64,000 bases of DNA from CBDIBC01 sp965276635 (lineage in GTDB: Bacteria > Actinomycetota > Acidimicrobiia > Acidimicrobiales > Palsa-688): the NCBI GenBank assembly GCA_965276635.1, contig CBDIBC010000003.1, positions 310,001 through 374,000 of the forward strand, given 5' to 3'. A program made the translations under genes and the position numbers. The notes beneath the pieces were generated by a model that saw only the letters and a program-made list of their open reading frames with translations, searched no databases and was not told where the DNA came from. Shown one piece after another: positions 44,424 through 52,819 of this stretch. Position 1 is the stretch's first letter. Every line of letters begins with the position of its first letter.

Positions 44424-45377
44424 TCACGCGTCAGCCGGGATGGCGCCCATGCGGCCGTGCTGGAAGTCGTCGAACGCCTCGGCCAGCTCGGCGCGCGTGT
44501 TCATCACGAAGGGGCCGTAGTGGGCCACGGGCTCGCCGATCGGGCGGCCGCCGAGGATCAGTACCTCGAGCGCGGGCGTCGTCGCGTCCTGACGGGCGTC
44601 GGCGCCGAGGGCGATGGCGTCACCGGGGCCAAAGACCGCCAGCTGCCCGCCGCTCGCCGGCACACGGTCGGGTCCGACCCAGCCCTTCCCGGCGAGCACG
44701 TAGGCCAGGGCGTTGAACGTGGCGTTCCACCTGACGTCCAGCCGCTCGCCGGGCTGGATCGTGGCGTGCACCATGGTCATCGGGGTGTGAGTGGCGCCCG
44801 GCCCGGCGTGGCCGTCGAGGTCACCGGCGATGAGGCGGACCAAGGAGCCGCCGTCCGCCCCGGCCAACAGGGCGACCCGTTCCGCAGTGATGTCCTGGTA
44901 TGCGGGGGCCACCCACTTGTCGGCGGCGGGCAGGTTCACCCAAAGCTGGATCCCGTGGAACAGGCCGCCCGACGCCACCAGGTCCTCCGGCGGCCGCTCG
45001 ATGTGGAGGATGCCCGAACCGGCGGTCATCCACTGCGTCGCCCCGTTGGTGATCAGGCCGCCGCCGCCAGTCGAGTCCTGATGCTGGAAGATGCCGTCGA
45101 TCATGTACGTGACGGTCTCGAACCCGCGATGGGGATGCCACGGCGTCCCCTTGGGCTCGCCCGGGCCGTAGTCGACCTCGCCCATCTGGTCCATGTGCAC
45201 GAACGGGTCGAGCTGCTCCAGCGGGATCCCGGCGAACGCCCGGCGCACCGGGAAGCCGTCGCCCTCGACCCCCGCCGGCGCGGTGGTCAGCGACAGCAGG
45301 GGGCGCACGACGGGCTGATCCCTGGGCACGGACAGCGTGGCCAGCGTGGAGATGTCTGCGACGGTCACTGCCGGCAT
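44424..45377 (-). CDS. Pirin-family protein (cupin)
   Basis: 317-aa two-domain cupin. N-terminal metal site in WHPHRGFETVTYMIDG, FQHQDSTGGGGLI and GSGILHIE; YGPFVMNTRAELAEAFDDFQ is the typical pirin C-terminus. Bacterial pirins are redox or quercetinase-like proteins with varied roles, some binding pyruvate dehydrogenase. Monocistronic and divergent from an MBL-fold gene; stop 118 bp from hpnC. Role here not determinable. Confidence 0.93.
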   Translation of the reverse strand: MPAVTVADISTLATLSVPRDQPVVRPLLSLTTAPAGVEGDGFPVRRAFAGIPLEQLDPFVHMDQMGEVDYGPGEPKGTPWHPHRGFETVTYMIDGIFQHQDSTGGGGLITNGATQWMTAGSGILHIERPPEDLVASGGLFHGIQLWVNLPAADKWVAPAYQDITAERVALLAGADGGSLVRLIAGDLDGHAGPGATHTPMTMVHATIQPGERLDVRWNATFNALAYVLAGKGWVGPDRVPASGGQLAVFGPGDAIALGADARQDATTPALEVLILGGRPIGEPVAHYGPFVMNTRAELAEAFDDFQHGRMGAIPADA

Positions 45378-45475
45378 CGGTGCGTTCCCTTTCGTTCAGC
45401 CCGCACGGGCGCCCCAGATGGGCGATCCAACTGGCGTAACACGAGTCGGCCGGCCCGCTATTCCAGGCGCTGCCC

Positions 45476-45481
45476 TACGAT
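45476..45481 (+). promoter_or_regulatory. -10 hexamer of the MBL-fold gene (leaderless)
   Basis: TACGAT followed by 8 nt and the GTG at 45490. Confidence 0.4.
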
Positions 45482-45489
45482 GCGCCACC

Positions 45490-46209
45490 GTGAGCGCCGA
45501 CGATCGCCTCTACTTCCGCCAGCTCCTCTCCGGCCAGGACTTCGCCATCGACGATCCGGTCGCGGCGCAGATGGTGAACTTCGCGTACCTGATCGGCGAT
45601 CGCCAGACCGGCGAGGCCCTGATCGTCGATCCCGCCTACGCAGTCGACGAGCTGGTCGACGCGGTGGAGGTCGACGGCCTGCGGGTGGTCGGCGCCCTGG
45701 CCACCCACCACCATCCCGACCACGTCGGCGGGACGATCATGGGCCACCGCATCGACGGCGTGAGCCAGCTGCTCGCCCGGATGGCGGTGCCGGTGCACGC
45801 CAACGAGCACGAGGTCGACGCCATCTGCCGGATCACCGGAGCCGGCCCCGACGACGTGGTCGGCCACGCCGGCGGCGAGGCCATCCGGGTGGGGGCCATC
45901 GACATCCAGTGCCTGCACACCCCCGGCCACACCCCCGGCAGCCAGTGCTTCATGGTCGACGGCATGCTCGTCTCCGGCGACACCCTCTTCCTCGACGGCT
46001 GCGGCCGCACCGATCTGCCCGGCAGCGACCCGGGTGACATGTACGACAGCCTCCGACGCCTGGCCGCCCTGCCCGATGACACGGCCGTGTTCCCCGGACA
46101 CCACTACTCGGCCCCCTCGGCCGGCAGCATGGAGTCGGTGCGGGCCAGCAACGTCGCCCTCCGCCCCATGGAGCGCAGCCGTTGGGTGGCGATGTTCTCC
46201 CCGGGCTGA
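45490..46209 (+). CDS. Metallo-beta-lactamase-fold hydrolase (glyoxalase II/persulfide dioxygenase-like)
   Basis: 239-aa binuclear-metal hydrolase. Metal ligands THHHPDHVGG (H73, H75, D77, H78), CLHTPGHTPGSQCF, MLVSGDTLFLDGCGRTDL and FPGHHYS. The GCGRTDLPG block is characteristic of glyoxalase II and ETHE1-like persulfide dioxygenases. GTG start is favoured over the open upstream extension because the domain starts right after it and a -10 hexamer precedes it. No linked rhodanese is seen. Confidence 0.92.
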   Translation: MSADDRLYFRQLLSGQDFAIDDPVAAQMVNFAYLIGDRQTGEALIVDPAYAVDELVDAVEVDGLRVVGALATHHHPDHVGGTIMGHRIDGVSQLLARMAVPVHANEHEVDAICRITGAGPDDVVGHAGGEAIRVGAIDIQCLHTPGHTPGSQCFMVDGMLVSGDTLFLDGCGRTDLPGSDPGDMYDSLRRLAALPDDTAVFPGHHYSAPSAGSMESVRASNVALRPMERSRWVAMFSPG

Positions 46210-46241
46210 GCTCTTCGCTACGCAGGCCTGGCGACCGCGAC

Positions 46242-47456
46242 TCAGGTGCCCTGGCCCCACCGCCGCAGCTCCCGACGGGCGATGCTCCGGCGGTGGACCT
46301 CGTCGGGGCCGTCGGCGAAGTGCAGCGCACGGACGCCGGCGTACATGCGGGGCAACGGCGTGTCCGGCCCCACGCCGCTGGCACCGTGCACCTGGATGGC
46401 CCGGTCGATGACCCGGGTGGCCACGTCGATGACCGCCACCTTGATGCCCGAGATCTCGTTGTGGGCCGCCTTGTTCCCCTGGGTGTCCATGAGCCACGAC
46501 GTGTAGAGCGTGTACAACCGGGCCTGGTCCAGCCCGATGCGGGCGTCGGCGATCCAGGTCTGCACCACGCCCTCCTCGGCGATGGTCCGCCCGAACGCCC
46601 GACGACCGAGCGCCCGCTGGCAGAGCAGCTCCAGGGCGCGCTCGGCCATGCCTATGGTTCGCATGCAGTGGTGGATCCGCCCCGGGCCGAGGCGGGCCTG
46701 GGCGATGCCGAACCCGCCGCCCTCCTCGCCGACGACGTTGGCGGCCGGGACGCGGACGCCGTCGTAGACGACCTCGGCGTGGCCCTCTTGATCGGTGTAC
46801 CCGAACACGGTCAGGTTCCGCTCGATGCGCACACCGGGCGTGTCCAGGGGCACCAGGATCATGCTCTGCTGCAGGTGGGGCGACGCGCCCGGATCGGTCT
46901 TGCCCATCACGATGGCCACCTGGCAACGAGCGTCCATCGCCCCCGACGTCCACCACTTCCTGCCGTTGATCACGTAGTCGTCGCCGTCCCGGTCGATGCG
47001 GCAGGAGATGTTGGTGGCGTCGGAGCTGGCCACATCCGGCTCGGTCATGGAGAAGCAGGACCGGATCTCCCCAACGAGTAGGGGCTGCAGCCACCGCTCC
47101 TTCTGCTCCTGGGTCCCGAACATGGTGAGCACCTCCATGTTCCCGGTGTCGGGCGCCGAGCAGTTGCACGCCTCCGGGCCGAGCGGCGAGCGACCCATGA
47201 TCTCGGCGAGCGGCGCGTAGTCCAGGTTCGAAAGACCCTCCGTCCACTGGGTCCGGTGGGGCAGGAACAGGTTCCACAGTCCCCGCCGGCGGGCCTCGTC
47301 CTTGAGGTCCTGCATGATCGGCGGGTGCCGGTGTGGATCGCCGCCCTCGTCCAGCTGCTCGGCGAAGACCGGCTCGGCCGGGTACACGAAGCGCTCCATG
47401 AAGTCGGTCAGCTCGTCACGGAGCTGCGTGGCCACGGGCGAGAGGGCGAAGTCCAT
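46242..47456 (-). CDS. Acyl-CoA dehydrogenase
   Basis: FAD enzyme introducing a trans-2,3 double bond into acyl-CoA. 404 aa. CFSMTEPDVASSDATNI (FAD and substrate loop), WWTSGAMDARCQVAIVMGKT, HCMRTIGMAERALELLC and QVHGASGVGPDTPLPRMYAG (C-terminal FAD-binding). Length and the YPAEPVFAEQL-type N-terminus place it near the ACAD10/11-like long forms used for branched or unusual acyl groups. Convergent with the MBL gene; fatty-acid catabolism is inferred. Confidence 0.95.
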   Translation of the reverse strand: MDFALSPVATQLRDELTDFMERFVYPAEPVFAEQLDEGGDPHRHPPIMQDLKDEARRRGLWNLFLPHRTQWTEGLSNLDYAPLAEIMGRSPLGPEACNCSAPDTGNMEVLTMFGTQEQKERWLQPLLVGEIRSCFSMTEPDVASSDATNISCRIDRDGDDYVINGRKWWTSGAMDARCQVAIVMGKTDPGASPHLQQSMILVPLDTPGVRIERNLTVFGYTDQEGHAEVVYDGVRVPAANVVGEEGGGFGIAQARLGPGRIHHCMRTIGMAERALELLCQRALGRRAFGRTIAEEGVVQTWIADARIGLDQARLYTLYTSWLMDTQGNKAAHNEISGIKVAVIDVATRVIDRAIQVHGASGVGPDTPLPRMYAGVRALHFADGPDEVHRRSIARRELRRWGQGT

Positions 47457-47559
47457 GGCCCCTTCCTAGCCGCGCCGGCTGGCCCTCTGCGTGTCCTCTG
47501 GTTGCCTCCGGGGCGGGCCCTCGCGCCGGTCCTCGGGCGGCGCACCCGGGGCGCGGTCC

Positions 47560-48066
47560 TCAGGGGGTGAGGCCGAGCTCCGCGAACCGCTGGCGCATGC
47601 CGGCCTCGTCCCACCCGAACACGCGAGCCAGCGCCCGGACGTCCTCGGTCCTGATGGTGATGATCCGACCGTTGAAGTCGCCGCGCTGGATCTGGATCAT
47701 GCCGATGTAGCGCCGGAGCAGATCCCGCTCCGGTGCGTCGACCCGCTCCAGGCGGCTCAGGTCCACGCTCAGCGGCGGTTCGGCGCCGACACCGGGGTCG
47801 GGGTCGCGGTCGCTACCGTTCGCCGGGCGGCCGGTGCGCGGGAGCAGCTGGTCCACGGGGACGCCGTAGAGCTGGGCCAGTCGCTGGAGCCGCAGGACGG
47901 AGATGATCCGCTCCCCGCGCTCGTAGGCGCCGAGGACGGACGCCTTGAACTCCCGGCCGGACGCCTCCTCCACCGCCTGCAGCGACAGGCGCTGCTGGCG
48001 GCGGATGTTCCGCAACCGGTCGCCCACGTCGCGGGCATATGCCGGTGTCATCTCGTCGATGCTCAT
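47560..48066 (-). CDS. bldD: BldD-like HTH regulator with c-di-GMP signature
   Basis: 168-aa DNA-binding protein. XRE-type HTH at ~15-75: DRLRNIRRQQRLSLQAVEEA, GREFKASVLGAYERGERIIS and LAQLYGVPVDQLLP. The C-terminal domain has R128-G-D, eight residues, then R139-T-E-D (QRGDFNGRIITIRTED), matching the RGD-X8-RQDD c-di-GMP-binding signature of Streptomyces BldD with identical spacing. BldD is the master repressor of development and dimerises through tetrameric c-di-GMP. A variable linker (~78-105) joins the domains as in BldD. Orthology is well supported; target genes unknown. Confidence 0.88.
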   Translation of the reverse strand: MSIDEMTPAYARDVGDRLRNIRRQQRLSLQAVEEASGREFKASVLGAYERGERIISVLRLQRLAQLYGVPVDQLLPRTGRPANGSDRDPDPGVGAEPPLSVDLSRLERVDAPERDLLRRYIGMIQIQRGDFNGRIITIRTEDVRALARVFGWDEAGMRQRFAELGLTP

Positions 48067-48231
48067 CGTCTCGCTCTTGCCGCTCCTGGTACCGGAAACG
48101 CTCCGGAATAACGCTAAGAGTAGCTGTCTCCTGTCGGGGAATCCTCTCGGTCACCGATCTCCCGAAGAACCAGAAATTGATGCCCCATTGCCGCCAAGCG
48201 GTCATTCGGGCATACCGGGGTCCAACTTGGA

Positions 48232-49196
48232 GGCTGCAGCGCTCGGCCGCGGTGTCGAGGACGGCGCTCCACCGCCAGCCCCGCCGCGAGCCCCACCGCG
48301 ACGGGGGCAGGACGACGTCGAGCTCCTGGTTCCAGCGGTTGAACACCAGGAAGAACGACTCGTCGACGACCGGGCGGCCGTGGTGGTCTGGTTCCCTGAT
48401 GGCGGCGCCGTTCCGGTACACGCAAAGGGATTTGGCGTAGCCCACGTCCCAATCGGGGTCGGTTATCTCGTTGCCGTCCGGGCGCAACCATCCGATGTCG
48501 GGCGGGCGCCCGCTGGTGGTCGCGCTCCGTGGTTGGCGGCCCGGGAAGAAGCGGCGGCGCTTGCAGACGGGGGGGCAGTTGCGGAGCTGGATGAGGGCCC
48601 TCGTCCAGGCCAGGAGGCCGGCGGCGGCGTGCTCCCAGGCGTACCAGGACAGCGGATCATCCTGGCAGTACGCGTTGTTGTTACCACGCTGCGTGCGCCC
48701 AGCTCGTCCCCGCCGAGCAGCATCGGCACGCCCTGGCTGAGCAGGAGCGTGGCCAGGAGGTTGCGTGGCCAGGAGGTTGCGTGGCCAGGAGGTTGCGTGG
48801 CCAGGAGGTTGCTTGCCTGGCGGCGGCACAAGCCGGTGATGGCCGCATCGTCGGTCGGCCCCTCGGATCCACCGTTCCAGGACCGGTTGTCGTCGGTGCC
48901 GTCGCGTCCGCCCTCGCCGTTGGCCTGGTTGTGCTTGTCGTTGTAGGACACCAGGTCGCCGACCCGTGCTCTCGTAGAGGTCGGAGCTGCCAGTGAGGCG
49001 CTCGGCCGGCGCGCCGATCGGCGTGCCCGCCTGGCGCCAGTAGTCCCGGATGGAATCGCGGAACTTGCCGTTCCACTCCGACCACAGCGGCGGGAAGCTC
49101 CCCCCTGGTAGCCGCCGTCGCCGACGTCCAACGGCTCGGCGATCAGCTTCACCTGACTGATCACCGGATCCGGCTGAATGAGGTCGAAGAAGGCCG
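48232..49196 (-). pseudogene. Decayed C-terminal half of a second glgX (glycogen debranching enzyme)
   Basis: Minus-strand blocks in shifting frames match the intact GlgX at 56168-58327: FFDLIQPDPVISQVKLIAEP, DLVSYNDKHNQANGEGGRDG, LLSQGVPMLLGGDELGA, NNNAYCQDDPLSWYAWEHAA and AKSLCVYRNGAAI. Several frameshifts and a 16-bp tandem expansion interrupt it. The 5' half, including the rest of the GH13 barrel, is missing, and the break at 49196 meets a small repeat cluster. It diverges clearly from the intact gene, so it is an old paralogue rather than a recent duplicate. Confidence 0.88.
48749..48812. repeat. 16-bp tandem array within the glgX remnant
   Basis: GTGGCCAGGAGGTTGC repeated four times exactly. 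The source is the sequence coding for NLLAT; 16 is not a multiple of three, so the expansion itself breaks the frame. Confidence 0.95.
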
Positions 49197-49204
49197 ACGG
49201 CCGT

Positions 49205-49271
49205 GGAGGTCGGGGCCCTCCGGCCTGGGGGTCGGCCCTCCGGCCGTAAAGGTCGGGGGCCCTCCGGCCTG
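49205..49271. repeat. Three diverged 20-24-bp repeats
   Basis: GGTCGGGGCCCTCCGGCCTG-like units at 49205-49227, 49228-49247 and 49248-49271, directly at the broken 5' edge of the glgX remnant. Confidence 0.75.
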
Positions 49272-49325
49272 GAGGGAGGGAGGTTCGGTGCGGTTTTGCC
49301 AGCCTGTCGCCCTGACGTCGTGACC

Positions 49326-49400
49326 TTCGGCGCAGTCGTGGTCGCCGGGAACCCAAAACTGCGCCCGACCTCGCAGGCACCCGGTCAAGACTGCGCCGAA
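49326..49400. repeat. Inverted repeat with perfect 11-bp ends
   Basis: TTCGGCGCAGT (49326-49336) and ACTGCGCCGAA (49390-49400) flank 53 bp, with partial further pairing and another ACTGCGCC inside. It has the look of a small palindromic (MITE-like) element between the glgX remnant and the antiporter gene. Confidence 0.6.
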
Positions 49401-49448
49401 CCCCGGCGCCATTGACGCGTTCGCCCCGCCAGGCCAGGCCCGAGGGCC

Positions 49449-50585
49449 TCAACCCCACCAGAATCCGGTGGCGATGATGCAGTACAGGCCGACGAGGGCC
49501 ACACCCTCGATCCAGGTGTACTCGCCGTCGTAGACCACGGCGATGACCACCAGGGCGGACACGGCAAGGACCGCCACGAGGAGTGGCGGGAAGACCAACG
49601 TAAGCTTGCTGGGACCGACCATCCCGCTGAAGAGGACCAGCACGGGCGTCAAGAGGAGCGCCACCTGCAACGGCGAGTTCAGGGTCGTGCTGATGGCGTA
49701 CTCTGGCTTGGCCTTGAGCGCGAAGCGGATGCCGACGGCGTGCTCGACGGCATTGGATGCGATGGCGACCACCACCAGGCCGGTGAAGGTCTGCGACAGG
49801 CCGAGCGAATGGGTGGCCGGCTCCAGCGCGGCCGTGAACCAGTCCGACACCAGCGCCGCCGCCGCGCCGCCGAGGATCAGCATGGTGACCGACCGGCGCA
49901 ACGACCACCCGAGCGCCGGCTCCTCTGTCTCCGTCGTCGCCTTTGGCCGCGCTGTCAATGCGTCGCCTGGCGCGTCGGTCCGCCGCTGGCGGCGGAGGGA
50001 GAAGGGGATGGTGGCGGCATAGACGACGACCAGGACGATGGCGCAGGCGTCCGACAGCGCACCCGTGTGCGCCGCTGCCGGTGTGTTCAAACGCGATGCC
50101 AACGTCGGCACCATCAGGGCGGCCACGGCGACGAGGAGCAGCGACGCGTTCAGGCGGGGCTCTTCGGGGTCGAAGCGCTGCCGACCGTGACGGATGCCGC
50201 CGGCGAAGAACGCCAGACCAAGGACCAGCACGGCGTTGCCGAGGATGGAGCCGGCCAGGGCGGCCCGCACCACTCCGACCAGGCCCCGGTGGAGGGCGAA
50301 GAGGCCGACGAACAGCTCCGGCAGGTTCCCGAGCGTCGACTGGAGCAGCCCGGTGGCGCTCGGGCCCACCCGCTCGCCGACCGCCTCCACCGCCTGGCCG
50401 ACTACCGCGGCCACCGCGGCCAGGGCGATCCCTGACACGATGAAGCGCACCACCTGGCTGCCGCCTGCCGCCTCTGTCACCCCGGCGGCCACGGTCAGGA
50501 CCAACGCCACAGCCGGGACGGCCGCCTCCCGTGCCGATGGCACCCGCCTGCGGCTGGGTGAGCGTCGCGTCGGGGCGTCGGTCAT
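49449..50585 (-). CDS. Ca2+/cation:H+ antiporter (CaxA/ChaA type)
   Basis: 378-aa membrane protein with about eleven TM helices in two CaCA repeats. The repeats carry LLQSTLGNLPELFVGLFAL and VVVAIASNAVEHAVGIRFAL, the GN-x-x-E / SN-x-x-E acidic motifs essential for Ca2+ exchange. ATG 50585 has GGAG 6 nt upstream; ATG 50624 is an in-frame alternative. Expected to expel Ca2+ in exchange for protons. Monocistronic. Confidence 0.92.
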   Translation of the reverse strand: MTDAPTRRSPSRRRVPSAREAAVPAVALVLTVAAGVTEAAGGSQVVRFIVSGIALAAVAAVVGQAVEAVGERVGPSATGLLQSTLGNLPELFVGLFALHRGLVGVVRAALAGSILGNAVLVLGLAFFAGGIRHGRQRFDPEEPRLNASLLLVAVAALMVPTLASRLNTPAAAHTGALSDACAIVLVVVYAATIPFSLRRQRRTDAPGDALTARPKATTETEEPALGWSLRRSVTMLILGGAAAALVSDWFTAALEPATHSLGLSQTFTGLVVVAIASNAVEHAVGIRFALKAKPEYAISTTLNSPLQVALLLTPVLVLFSGMVGPSKLTLVFPPLLVAVLAVSALVVIAVVYDGEYTWIEGVALVGLYCIIATGFWWG

Positions 50586-50692
50586 CGGCGTCTCCGACGG
50601 TAGCCGCCGACTGATCGCCGACACCGTTGCCGCTCGTGCCCAGACCGGGCCTCGGTCACGGGAGGCTAGAGTTCCGGGTCTGGCTTTGCCCC

Positions 50693-50764
50693 GGCGGCGT
50701 GGCCGAGTGGTTTAGGCAAGGGCCTGCAAAGCCCTGTACACCGGTTCGATTCCGGTCGCCGCCT
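50693..50764 (+). tRNA. tRNA-Cys (GCA)
   Basis: Acceptor stem GGCGGCG/CGCCGCC, anticodon loop with GCA (CCTGCAAA), T-loop GGTTCGATTCC, discriminator T. CCA is not encoded. 72 nt. Confidence 0.97.
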
Positions 50765-50801
50765 CCCGGTCTGACGCGTCGGACGGCGCCACTGGCCCCG
50801 T

Positions 50802-50807
50802 TACCAT
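50802..50807 (+). promoter_or_regulatory. -10 hexamer of the phosphatase gene (leaderless)
   Basis: TACCAT, six nt, then ATG 50814. Confidence 0.4.
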
Positions 50808-50813
50808 CACAGC

Positions 50814-51386
50814 ATGGCGCCTTCCCCGCCGGCGCGGTCGGTGGACGGCGGCATCGACCGGATCCCGCTCCCGGTTGCGTCCGGTGGGCTGTGGTTGGCC
50901 GGAAAGCACGTCGTCGGCCCCGATCCCGAGGCGGCGCTGCGGCGGGTGGGGGCGACCACGATCGTCTGCCTGGTGGAGGAGCCGGAGTTGATCGGGCGCT
51001 ATCCGGACTACGTGGCCTGGTTGCGTGCCAACCGGCCGGCGCGGGCCGAGTGGGCGCCGATCCCCGACATGCATGCACCCGATCTGCCGACCGCCGGCCG
51101 TCTGCTCGCCGGCTGGCGGGCCCGGTTGGCGGTGGGCGAGGTGCTGCTCGTGCACTGCGGTGCGGGAATGGGACGGGCCGGGACGATGGCCGCCGCCCTC
51201 CTCGTCACGCTCGGCCACGGTCAGGAAGAGGCCGAGGCGGTGGTGGCCGCCCACCGTCCGATGGCGGGTCCCGAGGCCGGTGTGCAGCGTGACCTGCTCC
51301 GTGCCCTCGAGCGCACGACGGACCAAGGTCAGACAGGACCGGGTGGACCCGGCGAGGAGGGAGTGGGCAGACTGGGCGGGCGATGA
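50814..51386 (+). CDS. Dual-specificity/tyrosine phosphatase-like protein
   Basis: 190-aa cytoplasmic phosphatase. The P-loop LLVHCGAGMGRAGTMAA has the HC-X5-R(S/T) signature; the general-acid loop is probably IPDMHAPD. Belongs to the cyclin-dependent-kinase-inhibitor-3-like/DSP group found in bacteria; the substrate may be phosphoprotein or a small phosphate ester. Starts 50 bp after tRNA-Cys. The stop overlaps the CtaG start by 4 nt (ATGA), although a functional link between them is not obvious. Confidence 0.85.
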   Translation: MAPSPPARSVDGGIDRIPLPVASGGLWLAGKHVVGPDPEAALRRVGATTIVCLVEEPELIGRYPDYVAWLRANRPARAEWAPIPDMHAPDLPTAGRLLAGWRARLAVGEVLLVHCGAGMGRAGTMAAALLVTLGHGQEEAEAVVAAHRPMAGPEAGVQRDLLRALERTTDQGQTGPGGPGEEGVGRLGGR

Positions 51387-52330
51387 TCGTCTCTCGGCTG
51401 CCTGAGGGCATGCACGCCATGTCGGGCATGGGCCGGCAGCCCCCGATCGATCTCCACACCATCCTCACCGACTGGCAGTCGGCGCCGTTCGCCATCGCGC
51501 TCGCCGCGTCGCTCGCCGCTCTGGCCATCTGGTACCTGCGAGCGGCGCGCCGGCTGGGGGAGCGGGGGAGGCACTGGCCCGTGTGGCACACGTGGTCGTT
51601 CGTCGCCAGCCTCGCCGTCGTGGAGGTGGCGCTGGGCTCGTCGGTCGCCGGCCTGGCCGGATCGTCGTTCAGCGCTCACGTCATCCAGCACCTCCTGCTG
51701 ATGATCGTGGCCCCACCGCTCGCGGCCCTCGGCCGACCGATGACGCTGGCGCTGCAGACGTCCGGTCGGCCCACCAAGCGCCGGCTGCTGTGGTTGCTCC
51801 ACTCGAGGGTGTTCGCAGTCATCAGCCACCCGGTGCCAGTGTTCTTCCTTTACTACCTGTCGATGTACGCCTTCTTCCTCACCGGCGCGCTGGGCTACGC
51901 CATGTCCCACATGTGGCTGATGGATGTCGTCAACCTGGGGTTCCTCGGTGGGGCGACGTTGTTCTGGTGGCCGATGGTCGGTCTGGACCCCATCCCGCGC
52001 TGGGAGATGACCCCGGGCCTGAAGTTGCTCAACCTCATGATCGGGGTGCCCGTGGAGTCGTTCCTCGGAGTGGCCCTGCTCATGGCGACCAAGCCCGTCG
52101 CATCCATGTACAGCCTCTCGAGCACCCGGACCGGTGGAGGGCTGTTGTGGGCTGCCACCGAGCTGGCCACCATCGGCGCCATCGCCCCGGTCTTCGCCCA
52201 GTGGACGCGGGCTGACGCCCGCCAGGCCCGCCGCATCGACGCGCATCTGGCGGCCGGCGGCACCATCGACCCGCCCCTCTTCGACGGCCACGGCCTGGCG
52301 GCCACCTTCCGGTCGCTGCGCCGAGGCTGA
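51383..52330 (+). CDS. ctaG: Cytochrome c oxidase assembly protein, CtaG (caa3) family
   Basis: 315-aa membrane protein with about seven to eight TM helices. Conserved features: SAHVIQHLLLMIVAPPLAAL with paired His, LSMYAFFLTGALGYAMSHMW, GATLFWWPMVGLDPIP and the SFLGVALLMATKP block. Members deliver copper to or help assemble cytochrome oxidase. ATGA overlap with the phosphatase gene; an alternative internal ATG in the Met-rich N-terminus is possible. Confidence 0.92.
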   Translation: MIVSRLPEGMHAMSGMGRQPPIDLHTILTDWQSAPFAIALAASLAALAIWYLRAARRLGERGRHWPVWHTWSFVASLAVVEVALGSSVAGLAGSSFSAHVIQHLLLMIVAPPLAALGRPMTLALQTSGRPTKRRLLWLLHSRVFAVISHPVPVFFLYYLSMYAFFLTGALGYAMSHMWLMDVVNLGFLGGATLFWWPMVGLDPIPRWEMTPGLKLLNLMIGVPVESFLGVALLMATKPVASMYSLSSTRTGGGLLWAATELATIGAIAPVFAQWTRADARQARRIDAHLAAGGTIDPPLFDGHGLAATFRSLRRG

Positions 52331-52573
52331 CCGGCCGCGAACCGGCACGGCAGGACAAAGCGGTCGAGACCCGAATAAGGTTGCAGGAGGTCGTATCCGG
52401 CCGCGACGGCTGGGTGCGTACCTGATGGCCTGGGGGCGGCGTCCGGTCGCGCCCATGGGTGCCTGGGCAGCCCGATCGGTCCCGCGCCTCACCGTCGTAG
52501 TGGGCGCCTGGTTCGCCGTCGGCCGTACCTATGGTCCCTGGTCGAGCCGGGCCACGCCGTCGGGACCAGGGGG

Positions 52574-52819
52574 ATGGCCGGGACGATGGCCCCGATGGCG
52601 GGCATGAGCTGGATCGCTCGGATGATCATGCCCCTGACCGGCGGGCTGGAGCGGGTGGCGCCCAAGATGACCACGGCCAACTGTGCCTTCACCATGGGTG
52701 TGTGCCACTGGGCTGTGGGCGCGCTCGTCGTGCTGGGCGGCATGGTGGCGCTCGGTGCCGGATCCGGCGTCGGACCGCTCGCCGGCCTGGGCTCCGCCCG
52801 GTCCGCTGTTCGTGCCTAG
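52574..52819 (+). CDS. Small membrane protein, unknown
   Basis: 81 aa. Met-rich N-terminus (MAGTMAPMAGMSWIARMIMP), then TTANCAFTMGVCHWAVGAL and one clear TM helix (ALVVLGGMVALGAG). I do not recognise the family. Its stop overlaps the next GTG start by 8 nt, so it is probably translated and coupled to the NqrB/RnfD-like gene. The 243 bp before it (52331-52573) shows no convincing gene, only open sequence with a possible remnant. Confidence 0.5.
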   Translation: MAGTMAPMAGMSWIARMIMPLTGGLERVAPKMTTANCAFTMGVCHWAVGALVVLGGMVALGAGSGVGPLAGLGSARSAVRA

